In this document: one piece after another, positions 24,801 to 34,264 of the stretch
Position numbering within the stretch: position 1 is the stretch's first letter
Layout: every line of letters begins with the position of its first letter
Source of the DNA: Ligula intestinalis
Lineage: Eukaryota > Platyhelminthes > Cestoda > Diphyllobothriidea > Diphyllobothriidae
DNA length: 64,000 nt
Reading direction: 5' to 3'
Assembly: GCA_036362985.1 (NCBI GenBank)
Contig: JAYGXS010000005.1
Coordinates: forward strand, 23,089,024-23,153,023
Notes under the pieces: model-generated
Told to the model about the DNA's origin: nothing
The model's database searches: none
Seen by the model: only the letters and a program-made list of their open reading frames with translations
Translations under genes and position numbers: made by a program

Positions 24801-27800
24801 CCACTATTCCCACCTGTTAAACGACCGGTGATGGGACCGGGTGCAGTGTCCGAGAAGCCGTGTGAAGGTCTTCTTATACAACTGTTGGTCTCGACGAGTT
24901 CTACCGTGTGCCTCCAGAAAGTGGCGTCAGGATGGTGAATTGAGCGTGAATAGCCAGAGTAGACTAGCATTGCATCGACCGCACTCGCCTCCCCCCATCT
25001 TGGCTCGGAGGACGCAGTTCGCGGGTGCGACCAGAGCAACCCTAAGCCTACCACCATACTTAACCCTGATTCCACGGAGTGAGAGTGTGATATAGAGGCG
25101 GTCACATTAAGAAGGAGCCATTGCCGCCTGACACTTGGTCCGCCATTCGGCCATTCAACACAAAGATACACTGGGCTGACCGCGCGGTCCGAAGACCTTA
25201 TCGGAAAGCATGCTATACTCACAGGGACTGGTTTGTTGAAGGTGTTCGTTGTAGCGGCCAACATCCTAGACAGACTTTAGAAAAAAAAAAGCGGCCAGCT
25301 CATTCAGCCGCGAAGAAGCACCCACCGCTGCAGGAGAGCAAGAGACATACACACAGGGCATGTGTACTGTCACAACAGGCGAGAAATGCATTCCTCATTC
25401 ACGAAAACACTTTAGACATCTCAAAGTGTCTTTGTAATTAATTTGACCTGAAGGAGTAAAAAAACGAACTACTACGTTCAACAGATAAGTAAGTTGGCAG
25501 GCATGCGGTTGCGCCCTACGCCCTTTTAGACGCAAAAAGGCAGTAAGTAGCTCTGACAAAATTAGCAACTCCTCTGGCGTCATAGCATCGCACGACCGGC
25601 GGTCATTAAACATTTTTTGCTGCTGTTAATAGCATCCAGGGAGCTGAATCACATAGCAACAAGCCGGCGCGCGACTTGTACGCTCGAGTGCATGGAGGCA
25701 TGCCATGAAGTTGGCAGGCCGCAGAAAGCGATTGTAAGCAAAACATGGTTGGAATGCTAAAACCAGCACAAATGGCCCACATAAAAGTAATAGCAGCTGT
25801 TTCAGCAAACATACTGCTACTGGGAGAGCGCAGAAGTGATGAATATGCTGTCCGAACAAATTCTGCTTTACTCTAGAAAAGCACCATAAGACCGTGTGGC
25901 ATGCACGGAAGGATCAGCGACATGACTCCAGTTCTCATCGTTTTATCAGAAACATGATAACGGTGACACTGGGTTTAGGCCGATGCTGGACATTCCTTTC
26001 GTACTGCAATCAAATTAACGCGAAATTGAACTACTAGGCTGCAGTACATTTAGTTGGGTTGGAGGGAAACCAGGCTTTTTTTCGATACCAACACTTGCGA
26101 AGAGGACTACCTGAGTACGTTAAGTCGGATTCGGTTCACGAAGAAAAGGGAGCGTCAAGCAGAGATTATAGCGAATGCAAGACCAGACATAGAGCCTTTG
26201 CCCATTAGTCTGACCCTATTTTGCCACGGTAAGACGACGGTGTAGACGGAGAGTGAACTAAATGCTGGGCGAGTCATCAGTATCTAGACAGCGATAATGC
26301 TGGCCAAACAAGACAGAGCAACCACTAGTCTTAGTGGAACTGCCTATGCGGTGGATTTGTGCCTCAAGACGTCAGACTCATCCAGTCTTAGCCACGCAAT
26401 TAAAGTAGTCTGGAGGATAAGTTTGTTGAGAACTTCTGATAAATTCCACCTTTAAGACCTGTCATAAAACCGGCGAGTCTCGGCTTTGGAGGCAGGCGGT
26501 GGGGAAGAGAGTGAGGTCAACCCTCAGCGCGCTGCTCTCCTCACTATAGTAAATATGAATGCGCTTGAATCTATCACGGTGCGCTAAAAGCCGTGGCTTG
26601 GAGCGTTTGCCAACTGACGGGGAAACTCGGGCCACCTACGTTGCTGCTCCTCTAGTACGCGTGTCTTTGTGTGTGCATATTTGAGAAGGTGAAGGACTGA
26701 GTCAGGCTGCAATGGGTCTTTCGTAATGTGGCCTTTATGACGCTCCCGCGCACGCGGGAGCCTACCTATCGAGTTAATTGAGTCAAGTGTGTGCGTGTTG
26801 AATGACTATTGCCACTTACACCTTCCCTCATCCCTGGTCTTTACACCTGAAACAGAGGTGGGAACGGCAAGCGAGCGGGTAGATTCCCCGCGGGTCTGCT
26901 TTAACGCTTGTTTTTCATTCGCGGTAGTTCGCTGTGTTGCTTCGGCTGCATGTAGCCTTCGCGCAACTTGCCCAGCTTGCCTCAGTGTCTGATATAGCTT
27001 GCTTCAGCGTTTGCTGCGGTTTGTTGGAGCACGCGGCTGCCCATCGTCGAAATCGACGATAGGACTGTCCTCGTCATCTTACGGTAAGAAGTTAAAGAAT
27101 TGAACATATGAGGCTTAATAGAGGAAGAAAAACAAACTCACTGTCCACTGAGAAGGTTTTGTCTAACTTGAAGACACAGGTAGTAACGAGTAAGGTCCTC
27201 GGTTATGGAGTCCATGTCGTAGGGAAAGAATTTCACTTGGAACTCAAATAGCCAATTCTCTGTAGAAGGGAAAAGAGAAGAGGAAAATGCTTGCTGAAGG
27301 GGTTGTGTACAAGTATGAGTAAAACTATGACACCGTGAAGGAGACTCAAAACTCAAAACATCAATTGACTGCCTTTGTACAATAACCTTAAACCGACCAG
27401 GAGGCAAACGTGTGAAGGGGGCAGTGGTAGTACCGAAACAACAAGACTTGTCACACTTACTTTTGATTTGCTTGTCGATGCGCTGATCCAGCTTTAGCCA
27501 GCACTGTAAAAAAGAGGATACGGTGGAGTATCACAGGTTTATAAGCGAAAATTTTAGTTAAGTCGTTGGATAAATTATAATGCATCCTCGTAATCATCAT
27601 ATGACCCTCACCAACGATGAGGCCAACAGCTTTTGCGCCAAATCTACCACTTCTCAAAAAGAAGTCAAGGTAACTGTGGGTGCAGCGACTGTCAGACCTG
27701 AATAGGGTGTCTGTTTGTGCGATAAAAGCGGGTCTCGATGAGGCAGTCTCGGGCCTTGCTCGCCAAAACACTTTCACTTAAATGAGATGTTAGCGTTCTG

Positions 27801-30800
27801 GATGCGGAGGGCCAACCTCGCGATTCGAAAAAAAAACAAACAGAAAACTCGTCTGTTAAGGCTATTTCGTCTGACTGACACATGCACAGAATAGTGACCG
27901 TAGCAATGAATGTACACCGTTTTGTAGTCAGCCTCCAAAGATACAATTGACGGCTGGACATAAAAGTCGGTAATTAGTTCGCAAATGTAAACCTCTGGAA
28001 GAGTGCGACGCCGGTTTTCTTTAATATCTTAAAAGAATGCGTAAGGGAACCTGAGCGACGCGTCAACATGCGTTTACTTAATCCGCCATTTAGAAGAGTA
28101 GGAGGCAAGTATACGTAGGCTTTTGATAAATGATCATCCGGCCAGTATATTTATATGGGAACAGTATACAAGTGAAGACACGCAGTCAATAATGTTTGTC
28201 GTAGGAATAGGGGGGTAGGAGTCGATAAAAGAAAGTTGGCTACGCGGCGGGGAGGGTGGGGAGATAAAAGATCAACATGATTGACCGCATGTTTTAACTT
28301 GTAATGACCCGATGAGAATTTACCGAAAGTACACTCGCCAATTGTCCTTCTGAATTATGTGATGGGAGTTTTGCAAAGTTAATCTAAAACTCTCGACTTG
28401 CAAAAGATAGCTGCGTCTCAGACCAAAAGCTAGCATATATAAACCTACGTTTAAATAATATGAATGTTTGAAACACTTTAAACGAATGTGGGTTGGACTT
28501 GGAAAGTCGTTCCGTGAAATGAAGACAGTCCTGTGCAAACCACGATACTTCAATTCAAGACTGGCTGTGTACTAAGTGAACCCTAAAACGTGGGAAATGC
28601 TCCGAACGGTAGCTAGATTGGTGCACGCAGGCGTTAAGAAGTCGGCGAAAAGCCCAGATACTCCACAACAAAACGACACAATTAGGATACGGCGGCACGC
28701 CTGGACGGAGGTTCAAACCACGCCAGCCAGTTGGACCAATCACAGCATGGGAACCACAGCAGACGCGTCTTCGTCGCGTTCCTACCCGCCCTCACGGCGG
28801 CCAAGGTCTGCTACACCAATCTCCCTACGGTGGATCTATCTCCTCTCCTCTCCATCTGTGTTTTTGATGACGGAGCAGCCCCTCCCAACCATGCTGCTGC
28901 CAATCACCGGGATTGAGGCCCACACAGCTGGGCTCCTGATCCAGCAAGGGCTACTAGGCAGCCAACCAATCACAACATCAGATTGTGACCGGATTGGAGA
29001 GCATATTTGTGCATAAGGGAGAGAGTGAGCGAGGTCTTTTCTGGGGCCTCTGACCCATGGTAGTTCAGTACACTCCTCAATATAACATCTGCCGGGCGTG
29101 AAATTCGCCCGACAGGTCAAAAGTCGTGGTTTTTTAGACTGCTAACTGACGTGATAACTCGGGTCTCTCTTCGAATTTCCTTCTAAATGTGACCTGTATG
29201 GCACCCGCACGCAGACGAGATTTAACCATCTTGTTTGCGTTTTTGGTCTTTTGTGCGCGGATTAGCTCATGCGTGGCACGCGCAGAAGATCTGTTAAGTT
29301 GTCAGCCACTGCACCCAAGCCCACCCCCAGGTGCCCTAAATCTGGCTGTCACAGCAATGTGGACCACAAAGTGGTTGGTCGGTCAAGCACGACAGAAAAA
29401 GAGGTTAATGGATACTCACCATCGAATTTTCAGGAGAGAAGCATTTGATACCGAAAAAGTCGACTTCGAATAGATCAAGATAAGTACACACAGCATCGAA
29501 CAGCTGCTGTCCATAGGCGGCTTTCTACAAAGGCAGAAAGCATGCAACGTACAAAGCCGAACACTACGAAATAAGAGCGAAATAATTAGCAGGAACTCAT
29601 TCGGGATTATTGAGCTGCGTCGTCGTTAACCGCAGGAATAATAAGCCTGCTAGAAACGATTCGAAATAGCATAAGGGGTAGAAACGGTAAAAAGGAACAC
29701 AACTACGACGAGGGGAGGGGAAATTTGAAATAAAAGTCATCCAGTTAAAAGGTGGTTAGCGATAAGTTTCGGTAAAGGCGTCCATCGATCTAAGAATGAA
29801 AGCGGACGTGCTTGCGTGTAGTTTATCAAATGTTCAACTTTGGGGGTTTAGTGCGACGTTCGATTGCAAAATGGACACATTTGAGATCTCTTTCCAGTTT
29901 AGAAGGGATTAACGACTCCAGATGCCGCAAAGTGAAATGGAAACCACATACTTAGGTGTTGCGGTGGCTCTCGACCTAACGAGTAAGGCAGTTAAGACAT
30001 AAACTGTTGATTGAACACTGCCATACTGCGTAGCGCAAATGTTAGCAGATTGTCTGCTTAGGATTAGCATAAAACAGCAGGCCATGCTCAGAAATCTTTC
30101 TAGTGTCGGGTATTCGTTGACATACAGGATCGGGGGAGCGGAAGCTTGACCGAATACACTTAAAAATTATTTAAAAGGCAAGCTCGTTGGCGATTTAAGT
30201 AAAATTGACAGAAATAAAAGTTTGGTCAAGGTCAGTCTCATGCAAGAACTATTTTTACCGCCATTAATAGCGCCGTGTATGAACTGTCCCGATCAAAAGT
30301 ATTTTTTAGAAACAGAAGATTGGCATTGGACAGCTAAGAAAACGCTTCGAGCCAGTGCTCAAGGAGAAAATGACGGATGAGGTCTGTACAACCATTGTAT
30401 GCGGTGCTGAAGTTAGCCTTCAAGCAGAAAAAAGTATTAAAATAACAGGGATGTCGGTTAGAAATGTATTTTTTTTATTAATTACGAACGATACATTTTA
30501 TTTTTAACTGTAGTTTAGAGCTTCGCGGAGGAAGTTATACTGAGGCAATCAGAAGATGAAGAAAAGGGAGTACCGACGAAACAATGGGATTGAAATGATT
30601 ATTTTAGAATGCTGAACGATAACCGCAAATAAACTAGAGATATCCATTGCTTTTTCTTGCCTTTGTCGATAATAAGTCTAAAAAGACACAACAGTTTTTA
30701 TATAACTCCTGTTTAAATGTAGGATGAAACCCCTGAATGGGGCTGCTGCACTTACGTCGATACAGAAGACTTGTTGCATACCATCAAGCATGATAACAGC

Positions 30801-31211
30801 GCAATCGACCACTTTTCCAGACGGTTTGAAATTAAGAGCTGAAGTGTTTGATCGTCCAACAGCTGAACGTCCCATAGTGGCGCTTGGGTACGGTGAACCA
30901 ACAGTAGCAACAGAGGTGGCGGGGACGCCTGCGCCGCCAACCGTTAGCATGGAGCCGCCGGTGATACTTCCGAGGCGAGTTCCGAGGGTGCCTGTCCCAC
31001 TGCCAGGACCATAACGGCGTAGACTAGCATAGTATTCACGCTTGGGAACAGCGTCCGGCACTTCAACGCTACCGTTTTGCATTGCAGTATTCCAATGCTG
31101 CTGGCCTTCGAGGTGTGCAAAATTTATTGAGTCGGCAGTAGTATCTCCACCGTCTGATCGATGACTTGGTGACCCAATAAGAGGGCTACCCAACAAGCCT
31201 GCCGATGATTC
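12623..31211 (-). CDS. Band 4.1-like FERM-domain protein gene (7 exons seen, incomplete at both ends)
   Basis: Seven minus-strand exons (31,211-30,756; 29,524-29,420; 27,503-27,461; 27,259-27,142; 18,541-18,359; 16,288-16,201; 12,873-12,623) splice into one open frame of 414 codons plus two bases. Every junction is GT-AG and phases agree. Residues 1-131 are a Ser/Gly/Thr-rich leader and 132-414 are a whole FERM module (F1, F2 and F3 lobes), close to the usual family length. FERM proteins tie membrane proteins to the cortical spectrin-actin skeleton. F2 (RYYLCLQ) and F3 (AAKRLW..CVEHHNFF) resemble protein 4.1/EPB41L most. FRMD or PTPN3/4-type proteins cannot be excluded without the C-terminal part. 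No start codon exon or stop codon is in view. Confidence 0.9.
13010..13120 (-). mobile_element. tRNA-derived SINE (head family 2)
   Basis: The minus strand reads GTAGCTCAAATGGTAGAGC (box A-like) and, about 35 bases on, GGGTTCGAATCTC (box B-like), then a GC-rich CGAGGCGGCGAG stretch. The acceptor stem halves do not pair and the anticodon arm is poor, so it is not a working tRNA. The downstream body (CAATTGGGTCAA) also appears near 56,110. It sits in the FERM gene intron just upstream of exon 7. Confidence 0.55.
13486..14103. repeat. Inverted repeat with about 200-bp arms around a PLE tail
   Basis: 13,486-13,686 and 13,903-14,103 are reverse complements of one another at most positions, for example GGTCACAGGAAATGGCCAAG against its complement, and CGAGAGTGCTCATCGGTTG against its complement. 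The 216-bp spacer is almost exactly the coding tail of a Penelope-like element. PLE insertions often carry terminal repeats in inverted orientation, so this may be a short 5'-truncated PLE insertion with its terminal repeats. Confidence 0.75.
13684..13847 (+). pseudogene. PLE protein C-terminal tail (GIY-YIG region end)
   Basis: The frame runs DTGNSVDPKTSLRVIVRA ... RYLKAAYTRQFKPDQCKKL ... VNLTLPW then TAA. It aligns with the tails at 15,541, 52,519 and 63,008, which share an H/N-S/R-VD start, a (Y/F)xxAAxxR..KP middle and a final L(A/T)LPW. It corresponds to the end of the GIY-YIG endonuclease domain of Penelope-like elements. It is a short truncated remnant. Confidence 0.6.
14110..15535. 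other. Intron sequence, nothing recognised
   Basis: This is FERM gene intron 6 sequence on the minus strand. No repeat family or exon was identified. Confidence 0.45.
15541..15708 (+). pseudogene. PLE protein C-terminal tail with stop codons
   Basis: LLDSGHSVDLNKSFRVF, a stop, then LRYMEAAYIWREKPDLCK, a stop, and LELLW then TAA. It is the same tail family as at 13,684. Two in-frame stops mark it as dead. Confidence 0.6.
16201..16288 (-). CDS. FERM gene exon 6: F2/F3 linker
   Basis: It encodes GQTPELADRNFLMNAKKLAL then YGVHMHKVT. The TPxxADxNFLxNAKKLxxYGVxxH pattern is the end of F2 and start of F3 in protein 4.1 relatives. The acceptor is TTTCTCCAG|G. The donor is ACG|GTGAGT. The single base at the start completes the codon left by exon 5, and it ends in phase 0 as exon 7 requires. 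Confidence 0.92.
16393..16790 (+). repeat. Rep-C copy 1
   Basis: Aligns with 58,386-58,770. Shared landmarks are GTAACATGCCGACATA, GTCACGATAGGAT and GAGCTTC(C/T)TTC followed by GCTAACAA. AT-rich, no coding frame, family unknown. Confidence 0.6.
16845..17105. mobile_element. Two SINE copies in inverted arrangement
   Basis: 16,845-16,925 carries a SINE body in minus orientation (TGGCCATTTCTAGCTTATTA). 16,950-17,105 carries a plus-oriented tRNA-like head (GGTTGAAC, then GTGGGGTTCTAGCCTC as box B) and body (ACACCTGGGGTTGG ... GACAGCTAATAAGCC). A C run (17,022-17,033) lies between head and body. Confidence 0.5.
17298..17525 (+). repeat. Rep-B copy 2
   Basis: Matches 5,352-5,565 and 28,745-28,967. 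This copy retains the end GGCTCCTGATCCAACAGGGG followed by CTACTAGCCAGCCATT. It lacks a few bases present in copy 1 around the CGGCGGCC segment. Confidence 0.6.
18359..18541 (-). CDS. FERM gene exon 5: F2 (acyl-CoA-binding-like) lobe
   Basis: It encodes residues 242-301: LPCSFFSYVILGAYVVQSD, then AGDFDPEQHHGIEYLRD, then a helical stretch ending AAAHRLL. LPCSF..xxLGxYxxQxxxGDxDPxxH is the hallmark of the F2 lobe in protein 4.1-type FERM domains. The acceptor follows a T-rich tract (TTTTTCTTAG). The donor is CTCCA|GTGAGA. It starts with one base and ends with two, matching exons 4 and 6. It lies 8.6 kb from exon 4, in a long repeat-filled intron. Confidence 0.93.
18790..18890 (-). mobile_element. 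RTE-type retrotransposon 3' end
   Basis: On the minus strand GGGACATCATTGGGGCCGGC leads to TGATCGCAGTCGCAACAAG and a (TAG)n tail. The same 3' end occurs at 24,060-24,110 next to RTE reverse-transcriptase coding sequence. A short microsatellite tail in place of poly(A) is usual for this clade. Confidence 0.55.
19180..19290 (+). repeat. Rep-C fragment
   Basis: ATAATCAATGGAAAATGCATTC, then AAAGTAGCCATCCTTTACAG, aligns with 59,130-59,200, the right-hand part of the Rep-C copy at 58.4-59.3 kb. Confidence 0.5.
19318..19382 (+). repeat. Rep-B 3' end fragment
   Basis: GCCGGGATTGAGGCCCATCC through GGACTACTAGCCAGCCATGA corresponds to the last 65 bp of Rep-B at 17,460-17,525. Confidence 0.6.
19445..19552 (+). 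mobile_element. PLE 3' end fragment
   Basis: It has the same order as 2,700-2,820: a T/C-rich lead, the hammerhead-like motif, GAATAAACAT, and the tail TGTCCTAGCGATCGAGTC. It passes into a TCT microsatellite at 19,553-19,580. Confidence 0.5.
19489..19535 (+). ncRNA. PLE-linked hammerhead-like motif, copy 3
   Basis: CTGATGA (19,489-19,495), hairpin ATCCG-CGA-CGGAT, then GTAAC (19,515-19,519) where other copies have GAAAC, then GTC and AGGCGAATAAAC. GTCT before the core can pair with AGGC after it. The G-to-T change in the GAAA strand would be expected to impair a hammerhead. Confidence 0.5.
19600..21600. other. Intron sequence, nothing recognised
   Basis: This is FERM gene intron 4 sequence. 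Open frames here have no recognisable domain. Confidence 0.45.
21600..23030 (+). repeat. Decayed coding repeat of unknown family, two to three copies
   Basis: 21,860-22,100 and 22,570-22,720 align and share a translated core LL(L/F)DA(N/D)F(E/D)T.DSDNWT with (V/A)L(R/K)SLIE. 21,700-21,800 shares GATACCAT ... AAAGCACG(A)A.. CC.GTGAATGTCA(A/G)TTAAAA with 22,030-22,110. After two stops the second copy keeps an open frame to about 23,030 (YGVRREIKGAGIPGLA to HWNKVYKRTK). Protein-like composition with scattered stops suggests a dead element gene. I do not recognise the family. Confidence 0.4.
23031..24055. other. Intron sequence, nothing recognised
   Basis: No exon or repeat was assigned. Confidence 0.45.
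24060..24545 (-). pseudogene. RTE-type retrotransposon, reverse-transcriptase C-terminal end
   Basis: Two overlapping minus frames give RSVLLYGCECWAMRVEDEQK ... FDHFCLRNILQVKYADFVSN and then IRLRWFRHVLRRQPQELT ... RRGGQLKTWLDSVRQDMEV. LLYGCE(C/T)W, LRWFGHV.R and RRRGGQ.KTW are the usual C-terminal blocks of RTE/SR2-like reverse transcriptases. The frame change near 24,370 shows decay. The 3' terminus is the same sequence as at 18,840. Confidence 0.8.
24733..24775 (+). ncRNA. Possible degenerate hammerhead-like motif
   Basis: CTGAAGA (24,733-24,739), arms AATCC and GGATT, then GAAACTTC (24,765-24,772). No AATAAA-type signal follows. This could be chance. Confidence 0.25.
24780..26490. other. 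Intron sequence with a short Rep-A fragment
   Basis: 25,103-25,145 (CACATTAAGAAGGAGCCATT) matches an internal part of Rep-A. Nothing else was recognised. A 185-codon open frame on the minus strand at 24,707-25,264 lacks domain features. Confidence 0.4.
26495..27075 (-). repeat. Rep-A copy b
   Basis: Near full-length reverse-complement match to 2,022-2,690. It carries a perfect 9-bp hairpin GCTCCCGCG-CA-CGCGGGAGC at 26,742-26,761. It ends at the self-complementary ATCGTCGAAATCGACGAT, only about 70 bp from FERM exon 4. Confidence 0.6.
27142..27259 (-). CDS. FERM gene exon 4: F1/F2 boundary
   Basis: It encodes (K)NWLFEFQVKFFPYDMDSI then TEDLTRYYLCLQVRQNLLSG(Q). FxVKFxPxDxxxLTED(I/L)TRYYLCLQ(L/V)R is the most conserved block of protein 4.1-type FERM domains. 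The acceptor is TTCCCTTCTACAG|AG. The donor is GGACA|GTGAGT. The two starting bases complete the Lys codon begun in exon 3, and the two final bases are completed by exon 5. Confidence 0.95.
27461..27503 (-). CDS. FERM gene exon 3 (43-nt microexon, end of F1)
   Basis: It encodes CWLKLDQRIDKQIK. The family has WLDxxKxIxKQ(L/I) here, closing the ubiquitin-like F1 lobe. The acceptor is CTCTTTTTTACAG|TGC. The donor is AAAA|GTAAGT. It is phase 0 at the start and phase 1 at the end, fitting exons 2 and 4 exactly, which makes this tiny exon secure. Confidence 0.92.
27510..28740. other. Intron sequence, nothing recognised
   Basis: No exon or known repeat assigned between FERM exon 3 and the Rep-B copy. 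Confidence 0.45.
28745..28967 (+). repeat. Rep-B copy 3
   Basis: Full-length match to 5,352-5,565 and 17,298-17,525, including the CGCGTCTTCGTCGCGTTCC start and GGGCTCCTGATCCAGCAAGG end. It is flanked by CCAATCACA on both sides (28,737-28,745 and 28,970-28,978), a possible 9-bp target duplication. Confidence 0.65.
29420..29524 (-). CDS. FERM gene exon 2: F1 lobe
   Basis: It encodes 35 residues, KAAYGQQLFDAVCTYLDLFE then VDFFGIKCFSPENSM. xxxGQxLFDxVCxxLxLxExDYFG is the F1 (ubiquitin-like) lobe of 4.1-family FERM domains. The acceptor is CTTTGTAG|AAA. The donor is ATG|GTGAGT. Both borders are phase 0. Confidence 0.93.
29525..30755. other. FERM gene intron 1, nothing recognised
   Basis: AT-rich sequence without identified repeats. 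Confidence 0.5.
30756..31211 (-). CDS. FERM gene exon 1 seen: Ser/Gly-rich leader and start of F1
   Basis: A 152-codon open exon. It starts ESSAGLLGSPLIGSPSHRSD, has a low-complexity middle (GPGSGTGTLGTRLGSITGGS) and ends VVDCAVIMLDGMQQVFCID, the first strands of the FERM F1 lobe (family: V.VxLLDGxxxxFxVD). The acceptor is TTCGTTTAG|GAA. The donor is GAC|GTAAGT. The exon has no convincing initiator Met, so an upstream exon is expected. The long leader before FERM is like the variable N-terminal headpiece of EPB41-type proteins. Repeated GSP and SPY sites may be phosphorylation targets (inference). Confidence 0.88.
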
Positions 31212-33980
31212 CTAAACGAATATCAGTGTATCAGACAAAACGCTGAAATAATTTTCTTCCAATTCTGACGAGCAACATTAACAAGCAAGGATGCAGAGAA
31301 ATAAATATTAGATACAATCCATAAGCGTGCAAAGCGCGCCAAATGGAGCAAACGCTCAAATTTTACCATGCATAACCCGACAACTAGTGCCAAAACAAAA
31401 CTTACAAAACGCAAGGAATAAAAAAGACCAACTGGGAAATAAACAGGTTGAAAAGCAGTCGAGAACACTGATAACAAAATATTTTAGAGAAGGCGGCATG
31501 ACTTTCAACACAGTGCTCCTGGCACGTAGACCAGACGGGCGGTAAAAGTTCTTGGTGATTCTGAAAACGACTTATCATAAAGTCAAACTTTTCGGATATA
31601 TGGGAATAGTTGCGACAATAAAAATTCATGCAAGTTGCAGAAACTCGATAAAGCAATTGCCCAGACTGTAGCCAGTATCTGTTTTGGGTGTTAAGTGATT
31701 TTCAGTTTGTAAATTATACAAAGGTTGTGAATCCTGTGTATAAAAAACAGGAGCCTTCATTCAACAACTCCATAACCATACACAAACGAAATTTCAATTC
31801 TTGCTTACTTCTTGTTAGGGCTGCAGGAAAAAGAGTGGAATAATTTTGTTAAAAAACTGCAGTTTAGACCGAACTGGACTTAACGTATTGCTAAGACATC
31901 TATTAAATAATCAATACGAGCATGGTATAAGGTTCAAATAGAAAAGCAGGCTAATCAAAGCAGTTACTGAAGTCTAATAAGCAAGGAAAGTGATTTACAG
32001 CTAATAAACACTTGCTACATAAAGCAAGTCTAATCGTCCTGACACTAATCTTTTATAAGACGTAAACTAAAAGATTAATAAGGCAATGAAAGCAGGAACA
32101 CTATCAATGTCTAATATATAACCAAATGATTCAAAAGAACCTTCGTAAATGAAATGAAAAATATTAAGTAATAACGCTAAGATACAGATGCAATTAGAGA
32201 GAGAAGCCATTCGCGGCATAAAGAAGGCACTGGTGTGGATATATTGAAATAAACTCTATTCAAGGTGTCAAACTTGCCACCTTAAATGGCACATACAAAA
32301 TGCTGTAAAATATCGATGTACAGGAAAAACCATAAAAAATAAAGCCTCAAAGTATGGAGTGCAGTAATGCTGGAAACAAATTTATCTGGAAATAAAAAGG
32401 TAAAAAATACTGGAAGGAATAATTACCGGATGCAAAGACATGAACCTAGACGCCTACAAGCGCAAAGAACAAAACGGGTAAATGTGCTCGAATGGGCTAA
32501 TGGGTATGGCCATGGCCATGATTAAAAGCCTTCAATTCAACTTAGCTCATTTATTCGAAATTACGTTTAGGCAGAGTTATTCGTTTCTTCGTAATTTGAT
32601 TACCTATATAGACTAAACCCCGTTGCAGGACCTACCATTTGTTAATCAGGCTATAAAAATGATAAATGTTTAAGACGTCAAAAGGAAATTTTTTTTGCGA
32701 ATTGCATGCTAAGTCTAAGAACAGAATGCCGCACATATTGTGACCCTTCGCCCAGCTTCATATTGAAGGCAATAAGGTTGAATCTGAAGCCCACAATTGG
32801 CTTATTCTTCATCCGACAGCTAGCGACCACTCGCCAATCAGTGCTCATCTAGAACGGCCTACCGGATTCACAACACCGATATGAGACTGAGTGCAGTGTT
32901 GTAGCCGGCCAGGGATGTCGAGGTTGGCACACACCTAAAGGATAAGTGACCTGAGGATAGCTCGGCATCGGAAACTCGGAGCTGGATTGATAAGCATCAC
33001 CCAAGCACACAAATATGAAGGCCGGAGTAGAAGGAGACGTGAATATATGCAGGGGAATCTACTAGTGAAAAAGAATACATATAGAGTAAGAAAATAATAC
33101 GGGGATAAGGAACGGCGTTACACAGATACATGTCCCATCTGGAGTGGAGTGTGTTTTCTTTTGTCTGATCAGTTACCGGTGGGGAATACAGTGCTGTGGG
33201 CGACTGCAGGGGCGAGACAGGAGTGCTGACATAGTGTGTGGGACGGCGAAACGATTGACGACGGCGGCGGGAAGGGGGTCAGCGGCTGTGAGGGAAAAGG
33301 GCACCAGTTTCTTCACTGACACTCGATCACAGCATCTCCATCCTGGGTCCGCGCCAAAAGTGACGACCTTGGTGTACTTAAACAACCATTCAGTCTCTTG
33401 GGTTGTTACAGTGTGCATCAGTGTCAACTCTTCCCTGTCTGAACTGCAATAATAAAAAGAGCTGCAATTTTTTCTCGGTAAAAACAGTTTCGAGACTGAT
33501 CAGGAGTCGTTCTTACTCTCAGCTCGATCCTCTTCTGCAACTCCCCGTTATTCTTGCCTGTAAACTGGCAACCAATAAATAAGTTAATTTAGTGATTGAA
33601 TTCAGCCATTTAAACTCCGTTTTATTGTTATCTGCTATGTTTTTATAGTTGTTCTTTTGTGGAGGTGCGCCTGCTCATAAATGTATACTATATAGTACAT
33701 TCTGACCTATTTTCGTCACGTCCTTTAAGTCTCCCATGGACAGTTCCTCTATGTTGCAGAGACCCGACCCCTGCAAAAGAGTACTGATCATGCCGTCCTC
33801 TTTTAACTCTGCTGTGGTCCACAGCTCACCTCGTTAGTTTGGAATCTATCAGTAATAATGACTACCAATCAATGAGCAAGGGAAATATATGAAAAGAGGA
33901 TTACACCAGAATGAAAGGACTACTCATCGAGACCGACTGAAACCCTACGTATCTGCTGGACGTGGAAGATGCCTTATGCT
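31212..33980. other. AT-rich stretch, no gene recognised
   Basis: Searched for a 5' exon of the FERM gene on the minus strand without a convincing candidate. No repeat family identified. Confidence 0.45.
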
Positions 33981-33984
33981 TGTC

Positions 33985-34260
33985 TATTTTCTAGTTTGGT
34001 ACAAACTTATGAAGAAAGTAATCAAAACGGAACTAATGAGACGCGTGGAGAGGAATACCTTGCTAAGCACGCAGCAGCATGGATGTAGATCTGGTCGACC
34101 TTCGTTCCCTAACCTGCTAACATCCATGTAAATCCGGCCGAATTCATAGGAAATGGGTTAGTCAGTCGATGCGATCTACTTCGACTGGAGCAAGGTATTC
34201 GACATGGATCCACAGACGACTGCTATCAAGGCCACATTTTGGGCGTGGAGGCCCTCGTCA
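33985..34260 (+). pseudogene. CR1-type reverse-transcriptase fragment
   Basis: MKKVIKTELMRRVERNTLLS then QQHGCRSGRP ... NLLTSM, a stop, and VDAIYFDWSKVFDMD. It parallels the palm region of the CR1 copy at 39.4-40.1 kb (KVVKRELMRF ... QHGFRRGRS ... YIDFKKAFDS). It carries stops and a short frame change. Confidence 0.65.
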
Positions 34261-34264
34261 TTGT

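Noticed and set aside
24707..25264. 185-codon open frame on the minus strand
   Set aside because: No domain, low-complexity composition, overlaps a Rep-A fragment and a PLE-like relic; no splice or start context.
25606..25859. Hydrophobic minus frame as a transmembrane exon
   Set aside because: No family pattern, not conserved with SLC5 segments, and overlapping frames are equally open.
28576..29016. 146-codon open frame on the plus strand
   Set aside because: Runs through Rep-B; other Rep-B copies do not keep the frame.
30724..31014. 96-codon open frame opposite FERM exon 1
   Set aside because: Antisense shadow of a well-supported exon.
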